Of a DNA stretch of 64,000 nucleotides, positions 43,426-52,232 are shown one piece after another. Position numbers and translations under genes: made by a program. Source of the stretch: JAJDAT01 sp964570665 (GTDB taxonomy: Bacteria; Nitrospinota; Nitrospinia; Nitrospinales; JAJDAT01). The notes beneath the pieces were generated by a model that was not told the origin of the DNA, did not search any database, and worked only from the letters and a program-made list of their open reading frames with translations. Position 1 is the stretch's first letter, and each line of letters begins with the position of its first letter. The stretch spans positions 62,001-126,000 of the forward strand of contig CAZMZH010000007.1 of assembly GCA_964570665.1 (NCBI GenBank). The letters are read 5' to 3'.

Positions 43426-46137
43426 CTAACCTTCAGAACTGACAGTTACTTTGAGTTTGCCTTCAATGCGGAGGTTTTCTAAGGGACTGTCGATACTTAT
43501 CTTACTGAGTTTATCGCCTTTAATGTCGGTTTGGACGGAATCTAGAAACTGGGTGTCCCTGATAAAGCCCTCTCCTCCTCTTTGCCAACGCCATTTTTTG
43601 CGATACGTGTTGTAAGCAATATTGTTCCCTGAAAATATATTGTTGGCGAGTTCTACCTTTGATCGATCCTTAACCGCTATGCCTACATTGCACTCAGAAA
43701 ACTTGGAATCGAGAACCGTGGTTTGTGTCCCTTCTCCTGCGCTAATACATTTGTCCCCGCTTTTTTCAAAATAGGTGTTGATTACTCGAACGGTTCCCAT
43801 ACTGACATCAAGTCCGTCATTACCAGAGTTTCTAAAAACACTGTCGATAATTTCTCCATCAACCAAATCCCAATCCACCGCGTCGCTACGCGCATCTTCA
43901 AAAACGGAATTCTTGATTTTAACTTGGGAACGCACAAAATGAACCGCATCGTCGCCGACAAAATTCGGCCCAAACCGGCTGTTAGCTATTTCAATACCGG
44001 GATTATCGTGAACGGAAAACATACCGGTAAAATCAAGATTATTCCAATTGTCGACGGACCCGCCTTCTATATCCAAATACTTTATACGGCTCCCTTTAGT
44101 TTCCTTCCCCATTATGGCTACCACGCCAAAGGATAATTGCGGGTTTAAACGACGAACTATAACTGGCTGTTCAGGAGAACCTTCAACATGTATGGGGCCA
44201 CGAATAATTAGTGAAGTTTTCGGGCCGAGCGCCAGTTTTGTTCCGGGTTTTATGATAATCGGTTGACCAATATCAAACTCTCGAGTTTGTTCAATTATCA
44301 CTTCACCGGGGCCTAATACTACTGGAGTTTGATTCGGTTGTGGAATTTCCAGCATGTTCAGCCCTGAGGCAAGTCGTAAGACTTTTAGATTATCTGGAGC
44401 AGGTGAAAATTTTAGGGGTTTTTTAGTTATAGAATGAATAAAATCGTATTCTTCAGGTTTACCGGGAAGTTTATAAAAAGCATAAAAATTAGGGATATTA
44501 TACAACGATTTTAGGTAGGTTGTTTTAACAGTATTATTGGCAACTTTTAACTTCACAGAGGAATATGATCCATCGTCGCCGTTCAAAGAAAAACTTTTTC
44601 CATCTTTTCTTTGAGCAAATATTCCGGCAAAGCCTTCTAGAAAAATTTCGAATTCGTTACCGCTTTGGCTAACCACCGATAAACGAGAATATTTTAATTG
44701 TTCCTTGAGCCATTGATTACGATTCCGTACAAAATCGACAATACGGTCAATATATCCATCCAAGTCGGTAACAGACATTAACCTCTTCCCCTGCCCGCTC
44801 TTTCCACTTAGATTTATATCCGCCAAAGCCGAAGGACGCAAAGCCTTCCATTTATTCCTAATAACCGATTCCAACTCCGTAACAGATCCAATCGTATCTA
44901 ATACTTCAACTAATCTTTGGATATATCGATCAACATTGTCCGGATTTTGCAACCAAACCTGTATGAAAGCTCCATCTTGTCTGTGTATGGGCCTAATCAA
45001 TTGGACTTCACTATTAAAAAAATCATAACCGGTAACATCTTCTAGAAGAGGAATAATTTTACCGTTTCCAGAATCCAGCCAGAAGGAGTTGTTATGCCTA
45101 CTATCCACATGGTTTTCTCCCGCATGACATAATAGAGCTAAATACTTTGCAAAAGAATCTTGATCAAAATAATCATTTAGCGTCAAAATTCTGTGTATCA
45201 GATCTTGTCTTCCATATTCGGCTTTCCAGTTCAATATATTATTGGCAGTTTCAAGAGTTCTTTTCAAAAGCTCTTTTCCCTTTTCTTTGTCTGGACCACC
45301 AACTCCCCAAGCAACTTCTCTTGTCCAGCGCTCCCAAACGCGTTGAAATTCTCTTTTATCCAAATGTTCTAGATTGAAAAAGTATCCAGGAAGACGGCCA
45401 GAGTTTATAAAAAGTGATTCGTCTAAACGCCACATACGATTATAGATTCCCATATACTTATTATTGACAAATAAGCGCACGAAATGATCGTCAATATTCA
45501 ACAATCCCCACTTATTGCTAAGCATATTGGTTAACCAATTACTAAACCCAGTTCCGTCCTCGGGCGCCACCAATAAATGGTCCCGATATCCATTTAAGGT
45601 TTTCTTACCCTTTAATTTCACTCTAAGAGAAGGCTTCCAAACCATATGATGCTGAGCCATTACCCCTCTTAAGTTGATTGATACAGGAAAAGTCAACTTT
45701 TCAGATAAATGAAAAATGCCATTGATGCGTTGTTTTTTTTCAAACCTCCCCATGCCATATTGAAAAATTTGAGAATTGAGAATATCAAATCCGTTTCTTT
45801 GAATTGTTAAACGGATAGAAGGAATATCCACTTGTTCGGGATATTCTTTGGCAAAAAGAACGTTTTTAATGGCAACCTGGTTTTCTTTAATAGAAGTAGG
45901 AATAATTCCTCTAAAGAAAGTTAGATTTGGTAACCAATTTTTTACTATTTTATTTTTTGCCGCATCGTACTTGCGATGCAATATCCAGTCTGTATAGAAG
46001 GATAAGCAAGAAATTGAAATTACTAGCGCCAAAAATGAAGGGAAAATAATGGGAAATAATTTTCCCAAAGAAAATCTTTTTATTCGGTCGTTTTTCCCAA
46101 GGTTGAAACCGGTATTTGGAATGAAACGAAGAGTCAT
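43426..46137 (-). CDS. membrane-anchored CotH-kinase-like/parallel beta-helix protein
   Basis: A 903-residue protein. A transmembrane segment at about 30-50 anchors an extracytoplasmic CotH-like domain (about 100-480; note MGIYNRMWRLDES and the DSRHNNSFWLDSG...PLLEDVTGYDF region resembling the CotH active-site neighbourhood). From about 640 to 850 a right-handed parallel beta-helix follows (repeated IKNSVFEDA, IIDSVFRNSG and VINTYFEKSG rungs). A final segment is the part duplicated at 38609. CotH proteins phosphorylate spore-coat or secreted proteins in some bacteria; activity here is unproven. It may act on cell-surface polymers. Confidence 0.8.
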   Translation of the reverse strand: MTLRFIPNTGFNLGKNDRIKRFSLGKLFPIIFPSFLALVISISCLSFYTDWILHRKYDAAKNKIVKNWLPNLTFFRGIIPTSIKENQVAIKNVLFAKEYPEQVDIPSIRLTIQRNGFDILNSQIFQYGMGRFEKKQRINGIFHLSEKLTFPVSINLRGVMAQHHMVWKPSLRVKLKGKKTLNGYRDHLLVAPEDGTGFSNWLTNMLSNKWGLLNIDDHFVRLFVNNKYMGIYNRMWRLDESLFINSGRLPGYFFNLEHLDKREFQRVWERWTREVAWGVGGPDKEKGKELLKRTLETANNILNWKAEYGRQDLIHRILTLNDYFDQDSFAKYLALLCHAGENHVDSRHNNSFWLDSGNGKIIPLLEDVTGYDFFNSEVQLIRPIHRQDGAFIQVWLQNPDNVDRYIQRLVEVLDTIGSVTELESVIRNKWKALRPSALADINLSGKSGQGKRLMSVTDLDGYIDRIVDFVRNRNQWLKEQLKYSRLSVVSQSGNEFEIFLEGFAGIFAQRKDGKSFSLNGDDGSYSSVKLKVANNTVKTTYLKSLYNIPNFYAFYKLPGKPEEYDFIHSITKKPLKFSPAPDNLKVLRLASGLNMLEIPQPNQTPVVLGPGEVIIEQTREFDIGQPIIIKPGTKLALGPKTSLIIRGPIHVEGSPEQPVIVRRLNPQLSFGVVAIMGKETKGSRIKYLDIEGGSVDNWNNLDFTGMFSVHDNPGIEIANSRFGPNFVGDDAVHFVRSQVKIKNSVFEDARSDAVDWDLVDGEIIDSVFRNSGNDGLDVSMGTVRVINTYFEKSGDKCISAGEGTQTTVLDSKFSECNVGIAVKDRSKVELANNIFSGNNIAYNTYRKKWRWQRGGEGFIRDTQFLDSVQTDIKGDKLSKISIDSPLENLRIEGKLKVTVSSEG

Positions 46138-46204
46138 AAAATCACAATACTATACCCAAGAAATAATTATCAATTAACGAGGTAATGGAACATTAAAATA
46201 AACA

Positions 46205-46981
46205 TCAATTATTTCTGGATTGGCTCATTGCATTAAAGGCCATAATCTCATTATTAAAAGTAGACACAGCCTCTTCTCTTGAGCGAAAATTATATTTTTC
46301 TAACATTTTGTAAAGAGTTTTTTTGGCAATCAAAGCTTTATTTTTAGCTTCTCCGGTGGGATCATTAACTTGTAAAAACTCCATGCTAGCTTTCAGGGTA
46401 TAAACAATGGCTCGTTTGCCATCATTCGTCAAATCCCCGCAAACCCCTATTTGCGCATAAGACAAAGCCCTTTTTTGTCGCATATCCTCTGGTAAACCAT
46501 CAACCTCTCTAGGATTGGGTCTTCCATTCAGCTTTCTAGAAAATATTTTTATCGCTTTCTCAAAATGACGAATGGCTTCTTCAATTAAATTCTCATTTAA
46601 TAACACATTACCTAGATGATAATGTGCCGTTGCGAAATCAGGATTTAGTTTAATAGCTTCTTTTAAATGAATAATACCCTGTTTAACCTTTTTCATCTTT
46701 AAGTGCATGAAACCAAGGTTTAACTTTACTAAATAGGCTTTTTCGGGAGCAATTTCGGAAACTTGATTCAATATGTCAATAGGTTCTTTAATAAAGCCGT
46801 AACGATTAAACATCTCGAAACTAGCGGTAAACATTTCTTTAACTTTTCCTTCGTTATTTTTTGAATTGTTTACTTTAGAAGGTTCTGAATAACAACCTAA
46901 AACTGAATGGAAAACCAATAACGAAAAAATATATGGAGCATTTTTTCTACAAAATATTCTCTGCAAACAAATAATAATCAT
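46205..46981 (-). CDS. TPR lipoprotein
   Basis: A 258-residue predicted lipoprotein with lipobox VLGC (about residue 30) and three to four TPR units (about 75-160, for example NLGFMHLKMKKVKQGIIHLKEAIKLNPDF). The C-terminus is a helical, basic region without further motif. It lies 67 bp upstream of the CotH-like gene on the same strand, so the two may be one transcription unit and partners at the envelope. Confidence 0.75.
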   Translation of the reverse strand: MIIICLQRIFCRKNAPYIFSLLVFHSVLGCYSEPSKVNNSKNNEGKVKEMFTASFEMFNRYGFIKEPIDILNQVSEIAPEKAYLVKLNLGFMHLKMKKVKQGIIHLKEAIKLNPDFATAHYHLGNVLLNENLIEEAIRHFEKAIKIFSRKLNGRPNPREVDGLPEDMRQKRALSYAQIGVCGDLTNDGKRAIVYTLKASMEFLQVNDPTGEAKNKALIAKKTLYKMLEKYNFRSREEAVSTFNNEIMAFNAMSQSRNN

Positions 46982-47073
46982 GAATTTGAATAGAAAAGAT
47001 ACCTACAGCCAGAAAAGGTTGCGAATTTACGATTTCTCGTGAGGATATTACTCTTTGTACAACCGATTAATCC

Positions 47074-47616
47074 TTAACCAAAAATGTGGGTAGGTTTGCC
47101 GTCGATACTCGCTTGGTTTTTTCTTTCCCAATAGCTTTTTATTTCGCTATCGGTTTTTCCAGAGGCCCATTCGATAAGGTCCTCCCTATTCCCCTTATAT
47201 TCAAATAACGGAACTCCAAAACCGCATGAACCTGCCACACTCTCGATATCAATTACAAAAACTTGTCTTTTACCTGGTAAATCTTGGAATAGCGATATTG
47301 TTTCGTCCCATTCATTATCTCTTGGATGAATAACCGTCGCCTTTCCATATAATCTCAAAATTAATGGATTGCCTTCAAAAGCGCAAAACATGATTGTGAT
47401 TCGATTTGTTTCTAAAACATGAGCCGCCGTTTCGTTACCGCTACCGGTAAGATTCAACCAAACAACTTTTTTAGGATTAATGATCCGCAATGAATCCATA
47501 CCCTTTGGGGAAATGTTTACTCGACCCCCAGACCCTGCGGTTCCGACAAAAAACATCTGCTGTTTTTTAATAAATTGAATAAGGGTATCGTCTAACTGTT
47601 CTAATGCTTGTCCCAT
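47074..47616 (-). CDS. pyridoxamine 5'-phosphate oxidase-like flavoprotein
   Basis: A 180-residue split-barrel protein of the PNPOx-like superfamily (FFVGTAGSGGRVNISPKG, then NETAAHVLETNRITIMFCAFEG). Such proteins bind FMN or F420 and reduce small molecules. The frame is open to an ATG at 47697, but the ATG at 47616 has AGGA six bases upstream and fits the family start, so I use it. The C-terminal part ends in a KPTHIFG-like tail. The substrate is unknown. Confidence 0.8.
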   Translation of the reverse strand: MGQALEQLDDTLIQFIKKQQMFFVGTAGSGGRVNISPKGMDSLRIINPKKVVWLNLTGSGNETAAHVLETNRITIMFCAFEGNPLILRLYGKATVIHPRDNEWDETISLFQDLPGKRQVFVIDIESVAGSCGFGVPLFEYKGNREDLIEWASGKTDSEIKSYWERKNQASIDGKPTHIFG

Positions 47617-47952
47617 TGGAATTCCTAAATGACAAAGATAAATTTTTTGGGGTTTTAATTTTTTAAAATGGCGGGTAAAACTCAGTTTAGTATCCATGAA
47701 TGCAATTTTAATTTCAAGCTTTTCGAAATTAATATATTTTAATTAGAACCAGCCGATTCAAAAAATCATCTATCTAATTAACCAAAGTTTTAGTTCTATT
47801 ATCAAAAAAGGCAATTTACTAGATAAGTAAAAAATCCTCATAAAATTTGCCTTATACAAACCCTTTCTTTATGTTAAAATTCAACCTTTTGGAAGTTCCT
47901 TCCTAAAATCTGCAAAAATCCAAAGCGTTTCTCATTCTGAATAGGTTTTAAA
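47617..47952. other. intergenic region before pheS
   Basis: An AT-rich gap between the divergent PNPOx-like gene and pheS. I see no leader peptide rich in Phe, no T-box-like element and no clear terminator. Confidence 0.3.
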
Positions 47953-49488
47953 ATGGGCGATAAGCAATTAGTTCCTGAAATGGACTTTCAGGTTCTTACC
48001 CAACTACAAAAAATTGAAGATTCAATTTCTATTCCAGATTTGGCTGAAAAAGCTGCAATCGATCAAAGTAAAGCCGCCGCCGTTTGCTTATATCGCTCGG
48101 ATCTAGGGGAAGTTAAAATACAGGAAACCGTTGAGTCCGAATGGAAATTAGGGAAAAAAGCGAAAGCTCTTCCGGGTAAATCGCTTCCTGAAAGAGATAT
48201 TATTGAAGCCCTCAATAAAATGGACGGTACCGCCGAGATCACTCAGGTTGCCGAAACTACTGGACTCGAAAACAAAATTATCGGCCAATCATTACGCTGG
48301 TTAGAACAAAAAAAATGGGCTCAAAAAGAGGGTAAAACTCTTAAACTTTTGCCAGACGGCCAAAACGCTTTAGGCAATTTGTTCGACGACGAAAAACTCA
48401 TTACACGTTTGATTGAAAATGGGACCGCCACTAATGCGGAGTTAGAAGCTCTTGGTATTGATATGAAGGCAGCCTGTGACTTATTAAATGGTCGCAACTT
48501 CATTGAAGAAAAAACCAGAAAAACGCGAATGGTTTCCCTCACTCCTAAAGGACGCGAACTAGTCGATCAAGGTTTAGAAATCCGCCAAGAACTTAATCAA
48601 TTAACGACAGAAATGCTACGGTCTGGCGAATGGCGAAACGCCACCTTTAGACCCTACGATGTAACGGTTCCCGGAGATCCTGTTTATTCTGGTAAAGATC
48701 ACCCATTAGTTTCCATTTTTGATCAAACGCGCCGCGTGTTCATAGAACTTGGCTTTGAAGAAACGGATAGTCCCTTTGTCGAATCCAGTTTTTGGGATTT
48801 TGACGCTCTTTTTCAACCACAAGACCATCCCGCCCGCGATATGCAGGACACATTTTATATCAAACGACCCAATACATGTCGTTTACCGGATGGAGACCTG
48901 GTAGACAATATTGGCCGTGTACACGAAAATGGAGGAGATACAGGTTCAATAGGCTGGCGATACCTTTGGCACAAAGATCAGGCCAAAAAACCCGTTCTGA
49001 GGACGCACACAACCGCCGCCAGCGTTCGTGCTCTGGCCGCAGACCCTAAACCTCCACGGAAAGTGTTTTGTATTGGTCCGGTTTTTAGGAGAGAAACAGT
49101 CGACTACAAGCATTTACCCGTTTTTCACCAGGTTGAAGGGATCATTGTCGATGAAAATGCTACATTTGCTAACTTATTAGGTGTGCTATCTGTTTTTTAT
49201 AAAAAGATGGGGTTTGATCGTTTTGATTTTCGCCCAGCGTTTTTCCCATACACCGAACCAAGTGTCGAAATATTTGTTTGGTCTGAAAAGAAAAAAGATT
49301 GGATTGAAATGGGCGGAGCTGGTATTTTTAGACCTGAAGTAACAGAACCTCTTGGCTGTACCACACCCGTTCTTGCATGGGGATTGGGATTAGAACGGTT
49401 AGCCATGTTTCGTTATGAATTGGCAAATATCACGCATTTATATCGAGCCAGAATCAATTGGCTTAAGGAGACGCCCCTATGCCGGTAG
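47953..49488 (+). CDS. pheS: phenylalanyl-tRNA synthetase alpha, archaeal/eukaryotic type
   Basis: A 511-residue class II synthetase subunit. Usual bacterial PheS is about 330-350 residues with an N-terminal coiled coil. This protein instead has about 230 residues of consecutive winged-helix-like domains (MDFQVLTQLQKIE..., DIIEALNKMDGTAEI..., MVSLTPKGREL), as in archaeal and eukaryotic alpha subunits. Its catalytic core is also of that type (HPLVSIFDQTRRVFIELGF, motif 2 GPVFRRETVDYKHLPVFHQVEG region, motif 3 GLGLERLAMFRYEL). It overlaps pheT by 10 bp. Transfer from archaea, directly or via another bacterium, is the likely origin. Confidence 0.93.
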   Translation: MGDKQLVPEMDFQVLTQLQKIEDSISIPDLAEKAAIDQSKAAAVCLYRSDLGEVKIQETVESEWKLGKKAKALPGKSLPERDIIEALNKMDGTAEITQVAETTGLENKIIGQSLRWLEQKKWAQKEGKTLKLLPDGQNALGNLFDDEKLITRLIENGTATNAELEALGIDMKAACDLLNGRNFIEEKTRKTRMVSLTPKGRELVDQGLEIRQELNQLTTEMLRSGEWRNATFRPYDVTVPGDPVYSGKDHPLVSIFDQTRRVFIELGFEETDSPFVESSFWDFDALFQPQDHPARDMQDTFYIKRPNTCRLPDGDLVDNIGRVHENGGDTGSIGWRYLWHKDQAKKPVLRTHTTAASVRALAADPKPPRKVFCIGPVFRRETVDYKHLPVFHQVEGIIVDENATFANLLGVLSVFYKKMGFDRFDFRPAFFPYTEPSVEIFVWSEKKKDWIEMGGAGIFRPEVTEPLGCTTPVLAWGLGLERLAMFRYELANITHLYRARINWLKETPLCR

Positions 49489-51314
49489 TCTCTATTTCAC
49501 TCGACACTTTACTTTCCAGAATCAAAACTGAAATCCCGCGCGACGACTTGGCCCAAAAACTACGCCAATTAGGATGCGACGTCGAAGGATACGCCACTGT
49601 AAAACGCTTTAAATGCTCCAATTGCGACAATATTATGGAAATTACGGAAACGGAAAACCCTCCCGTAGTTTGCGACCAATGCGGAGCCGATTATAAAGTT
49701 AACCAGGATCAGTTAGTATTTTTAAACGACCATAGCGTCATCCGTATGGAGCTTTTGGCTGTACGACCGGATATGTTTGATCCCGGAGGGCTCGCTCGAA
49801 CCCTTAGGGGTTATTTGGGGGAAGAGATTCATCCGGGATACGAGCTCCAATCAGGCCCCTACTCTGTAACCGTAGATTCCGCTTTATCGCAAAAAGAAAA
49901 TTACCGGCCCAATATAGCTTGCGCGATTATTCGAAACATGTCTTTTACTGAAGACACCCTTCGCGCCATCATGAAGCTCCAAGAAAATTTGCATTGGGCT
50001 ATAGGCAGGGATAGAAAACGGGCTTCAATAGGCGTTTACGATTTAGCCAAATTGGAGGGAACTGATTTCAATTATAAAGCGGTAGCAAATAGTGAAGTCC
50101 GGTTTACCCCGCTTGGATATGCATTAGATAAAGAATCCGATAAATTAAGCCCACAAGAAATTTTAGAAAAACATCCAAAGGGAGTTCAATACAAACGTTT
50201 ACTTGCCGAATTCCCTAAATATCCTTTGTTAAGCGACTCCAATGGCAATGTTCTTAGTATGCCGCCAATCATTAATGGAGAAAGTTCGCGAGTTACTCCG
50301 ACAAGCAGCGACTTATTCGTCGACGTTACCGGTACCGACGAGCGACTTGTCAACAAAACCTTAAACGTTTTTGTTACCAGCGTTTCTGAACTAGCCTCAA
50401 ACGTTAAAATTGAGCAAGTTGAAATCCATTACCCAAACAACAAAGTTTCCACTCCGGATTTTACGCCTCAAAAAATGAAGGTATCGCCAAGCCACGCGGA
50501 ACGAGTATTAGGAATAGAACTAGATAATGCAAAGGTCAAACAATACTTGGATAGAATGGGCCACACAGTGGAAGAAACTAGTAATGACGAACTAACGGTT
50601 TTGGTGCCTCCTTATCGCAACGACATACTGCATCCCATCGATTTAGTAGAAGACGTTGCCATTGCCTATGGTTATCATAATTTCCCGTTAACTTTGGTCC
50701 CTACTTCAACGGTTGGAAAACAGCATAAAGACCAAGAAAGTTTTGACATTTGTCGAAAAGCATTAACGGGTCTTGGCTTATTTGAAGTTTTAACTTTAAT
50801 TTTGTCTTCAGAAGAGTTTCAATACGACAAACTATTATTACCAAGGGACGACGACCACGTAATCATCGACAATCCAATTAGCGTGGAACAAACCATGATT
50901 AGGAAAAGGTTACTTCCTGGTTTGTTAGATACCTTTGCGGCAAACGCCGATCAAGAGTTGCCTCAACAAATATTTGAAGTAGGATATATAAGCCAAACGG
51001 ATGGCGAATGCGAAACTGGATCTAAAGAGTTAAGTCGACTGGCTGGAGCCATTATTGGGCCTAAAGTGGATTACTCAGGAATCCGGTCTATCTGCGAGGC
51101 TTTATTAAGAGAGTTTTCCGGTACAGTTAAAACAGTTCCCACCAACAACCCTGCCTTCATACCAGGAAGAGTCGCCAAAATTATTGCCAACCTAAAGGGA
51201 CAAGAAATGGAAATAGGCATAGTTGGCGAAGTGCATCCTCAAGTTTTGGAAAACTTCAAACTAGTTTATCCCGTCTCCGCTTTTGAAATGACGCTTGAAC
51301 CTATTGTCAAATAA
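49479..51314 (+). CDS. pheT: phenylalanyl-tRNA synthetase beta, archaeal/eukaryotic type
   Basis: A 611-residue beta subunit, shorter than the roughly 800-residue bacterial form because the N-terminal tRNA-binding (EMAP-like) domain and the C-terminal anticodon-fold domain are absent. It starts with SISLDTLLSRI and contains B3/B4-type and B5-like domains with VPPYRNDILHPIDLVEDVAIAYGY. A four-cysteine zinc-ribbon-like insertion lies near residues 48-72 (CSNC and CDQC). It overlaps pheS, so the subunits are coupled. Confidence 0.93.
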   Translation: MPVVSISLDTLLSRIKTEIPRDDLAQKLRQLGCDVEGYATVKRFKCSNCDNIMEITETENPPVVCDQCGADYKVNQDQLVFLNDHSVIRMELLAVRPDMFDPGGLARTLRGYLGEEIHPGYELQSGPYSVTVDSALSQKENYRPNIACAIIRNMSFTEDTLRAIMKLQENLHWAIGRDRKRASIGVYDLAKLEGTDFNYKAVANSEVRFTPLGYALDKESDKLSPQEILEKHPKGVQYKRLLAEFPKYPLLSDSNGNVLSMPPIINGESSRVTPTSSDLFVDVTGTDERLVNKTLNVFVTSVSELASNVKIEQVEIHYPNNKVSTPDFTPQKMKVSPSHAERVLGIELDNAKVKQYLDRMGHTVEETSNDELTVLVPPYRNDILHPIDLVEDVAIAYGYHNFPLTLVPTSTVGKQHKDQESFDICRKALTGLGLFEVLTLILSSEEFQYDKLLLPRDDDHVIIDNPISVEQTMIRKRLLPGLLDTFAANADQELPQQIFEVGYISQTDGECETGSKELSRLAGAIIGPKVDYSGIRSICEALLREFSGTVKTVPTNNPAFIPGRVAKIIANLKGQEMEIGIVGEVHPQVLENFKLVYPVSAFEMTLEPIVK

Positions 51315-51411
51315 GCAATAGAGCCCTTGTAGAAGGGTAAAAACAATATCCCAATAAATAAAGTAAACTGTAAGAAACTGGCTAAACAGGTTTCACTATT
51401 TCTAAAAAAAG

Positions 51412-51447
51412 CAAAAAAAAACCGGTTGGGGAAATCCCCAACCGGTT
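51412..51447 (-). terminator. strong terminator of the small secreted-protein gene
   Basis: A perfect 12-bp GC-rich stem (AACCGGTTGGGG and complement) with a 4-base loop is followed on the minus strand by eight U residues, 15 bp after the gene's stop. It could also stop pheT transcription from the other side. Confidence 0.9.
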
Positions 51448-51462
51448 AATTTAGAATACGAT

Positions 51463-51909
51463 TTAGTTGCAGGCTACAGAAACACCATTAGTACCGGTAT
51501 TGGTGATTCGTACTTCGCCACTAATGTCGCCGATAGAATCGCCACGGCTGAAATTAGGTTGAGGATATAAAGTAACGCTTTTGCGGCCCATAATATGCTT
51601 GGTACCCATTTTTACTTTGTCGTTACCATTTTTACCTTTGTATCCTGCGCTACCGCCACCGGTGCCAGGAAAACCGTTATGGTCGCCAGGTCCTAAAGTA
51701 ATAGGAACCGTGGTTGCATTAGCTTGCTTCCAAACAACCAAATTAGCGTTGGTTCGATCTGCACTCGATCCACCACCGTGGGTCAAGGTAATAGACTTAG
51801 CGTTGTTACAGCTGGTCATTTGACCTGGAGCTAAACTTCCTGCAAATGCGGTAGCTGCAAAACAAATTGCAACAGCAACCACAAGACTGATTAAAGCCAC
51901 TTTCTTCAT
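51463..51909 (-). CDS. small secreted glycine/asparagine-rich protein of unknown function
   Basis: A 148-residue protein with a textbook Sec signal peptide (cleavage after ATAFA). The mature part (about 124 residues) is rich in Gly, Asn, Thr and Ser, with one Cys near the start and one at the penultimate position that could form a disulfide, and several short beta-strand-like runs (KSVTLYPQPN, GEVRITNTG). I do not recognise a family. A strong Shine-Dalgarno sequence (GGAGG) and a strong terminator suggest an abundant monocistronic product. Confidence 0.75.
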   Translation of the reverse strand: MKKVALISLVVAVAICFAATAFAGSLAPGQMTSCNNAKSITLTHGGGSSADRTNANLVVWKQANATTVPITLGPGDHNGFPGTGGGSAGYKGKNGNDKVKMGTKHIMGRKSVTLYPQPNFSRGDSIGDISGEVRITNTGTNGVSVACN

Positions 51910-52232
51910 TAGCTTATCCTCCCTATCCCTGCATTAAAATTGAAACGGTTAAGTATTGCTTATTTACTCCGTTCCCTTTACAAATTAAAACTACTTTTTA
52001 TCTAAACGATTTCTCGGTTAAAATCTTATTCAAATTTCGTAGCAATTATACCCACCCACACTAACATGTCAACCATTTATTTCGCTTTATTTTAGGGTTT
52101 TTTTAACTTTTTTACGCTGTAAAACTTCTGTTGTTCCGATATTTGGTAGAGGCTAAATTTGGGGCTAAATTAATTTTTTTTAATATTTAAATAACGGCTT
52201 AAAATTCAAATAGTTAACAAAAAAATAAAAAT
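51910..52232 (-). other. AT-rich intergenic region
   Basis: 323 bp between the MltD-like gene and the small secreted-protein gene, both on the minus strand. It should hold the latter's promoter. I see no ORF, RNA or clear hairpin. Confidence 0.3.

Noticed and set aside
47617..47697. Upstream ATG (47697) as the start of the PNPOx-like protein
   Set aside because: It has no ribosome-binding site and adds 27 basic residues foreign to the family; ATG 47616 has AGGA at good spacing.
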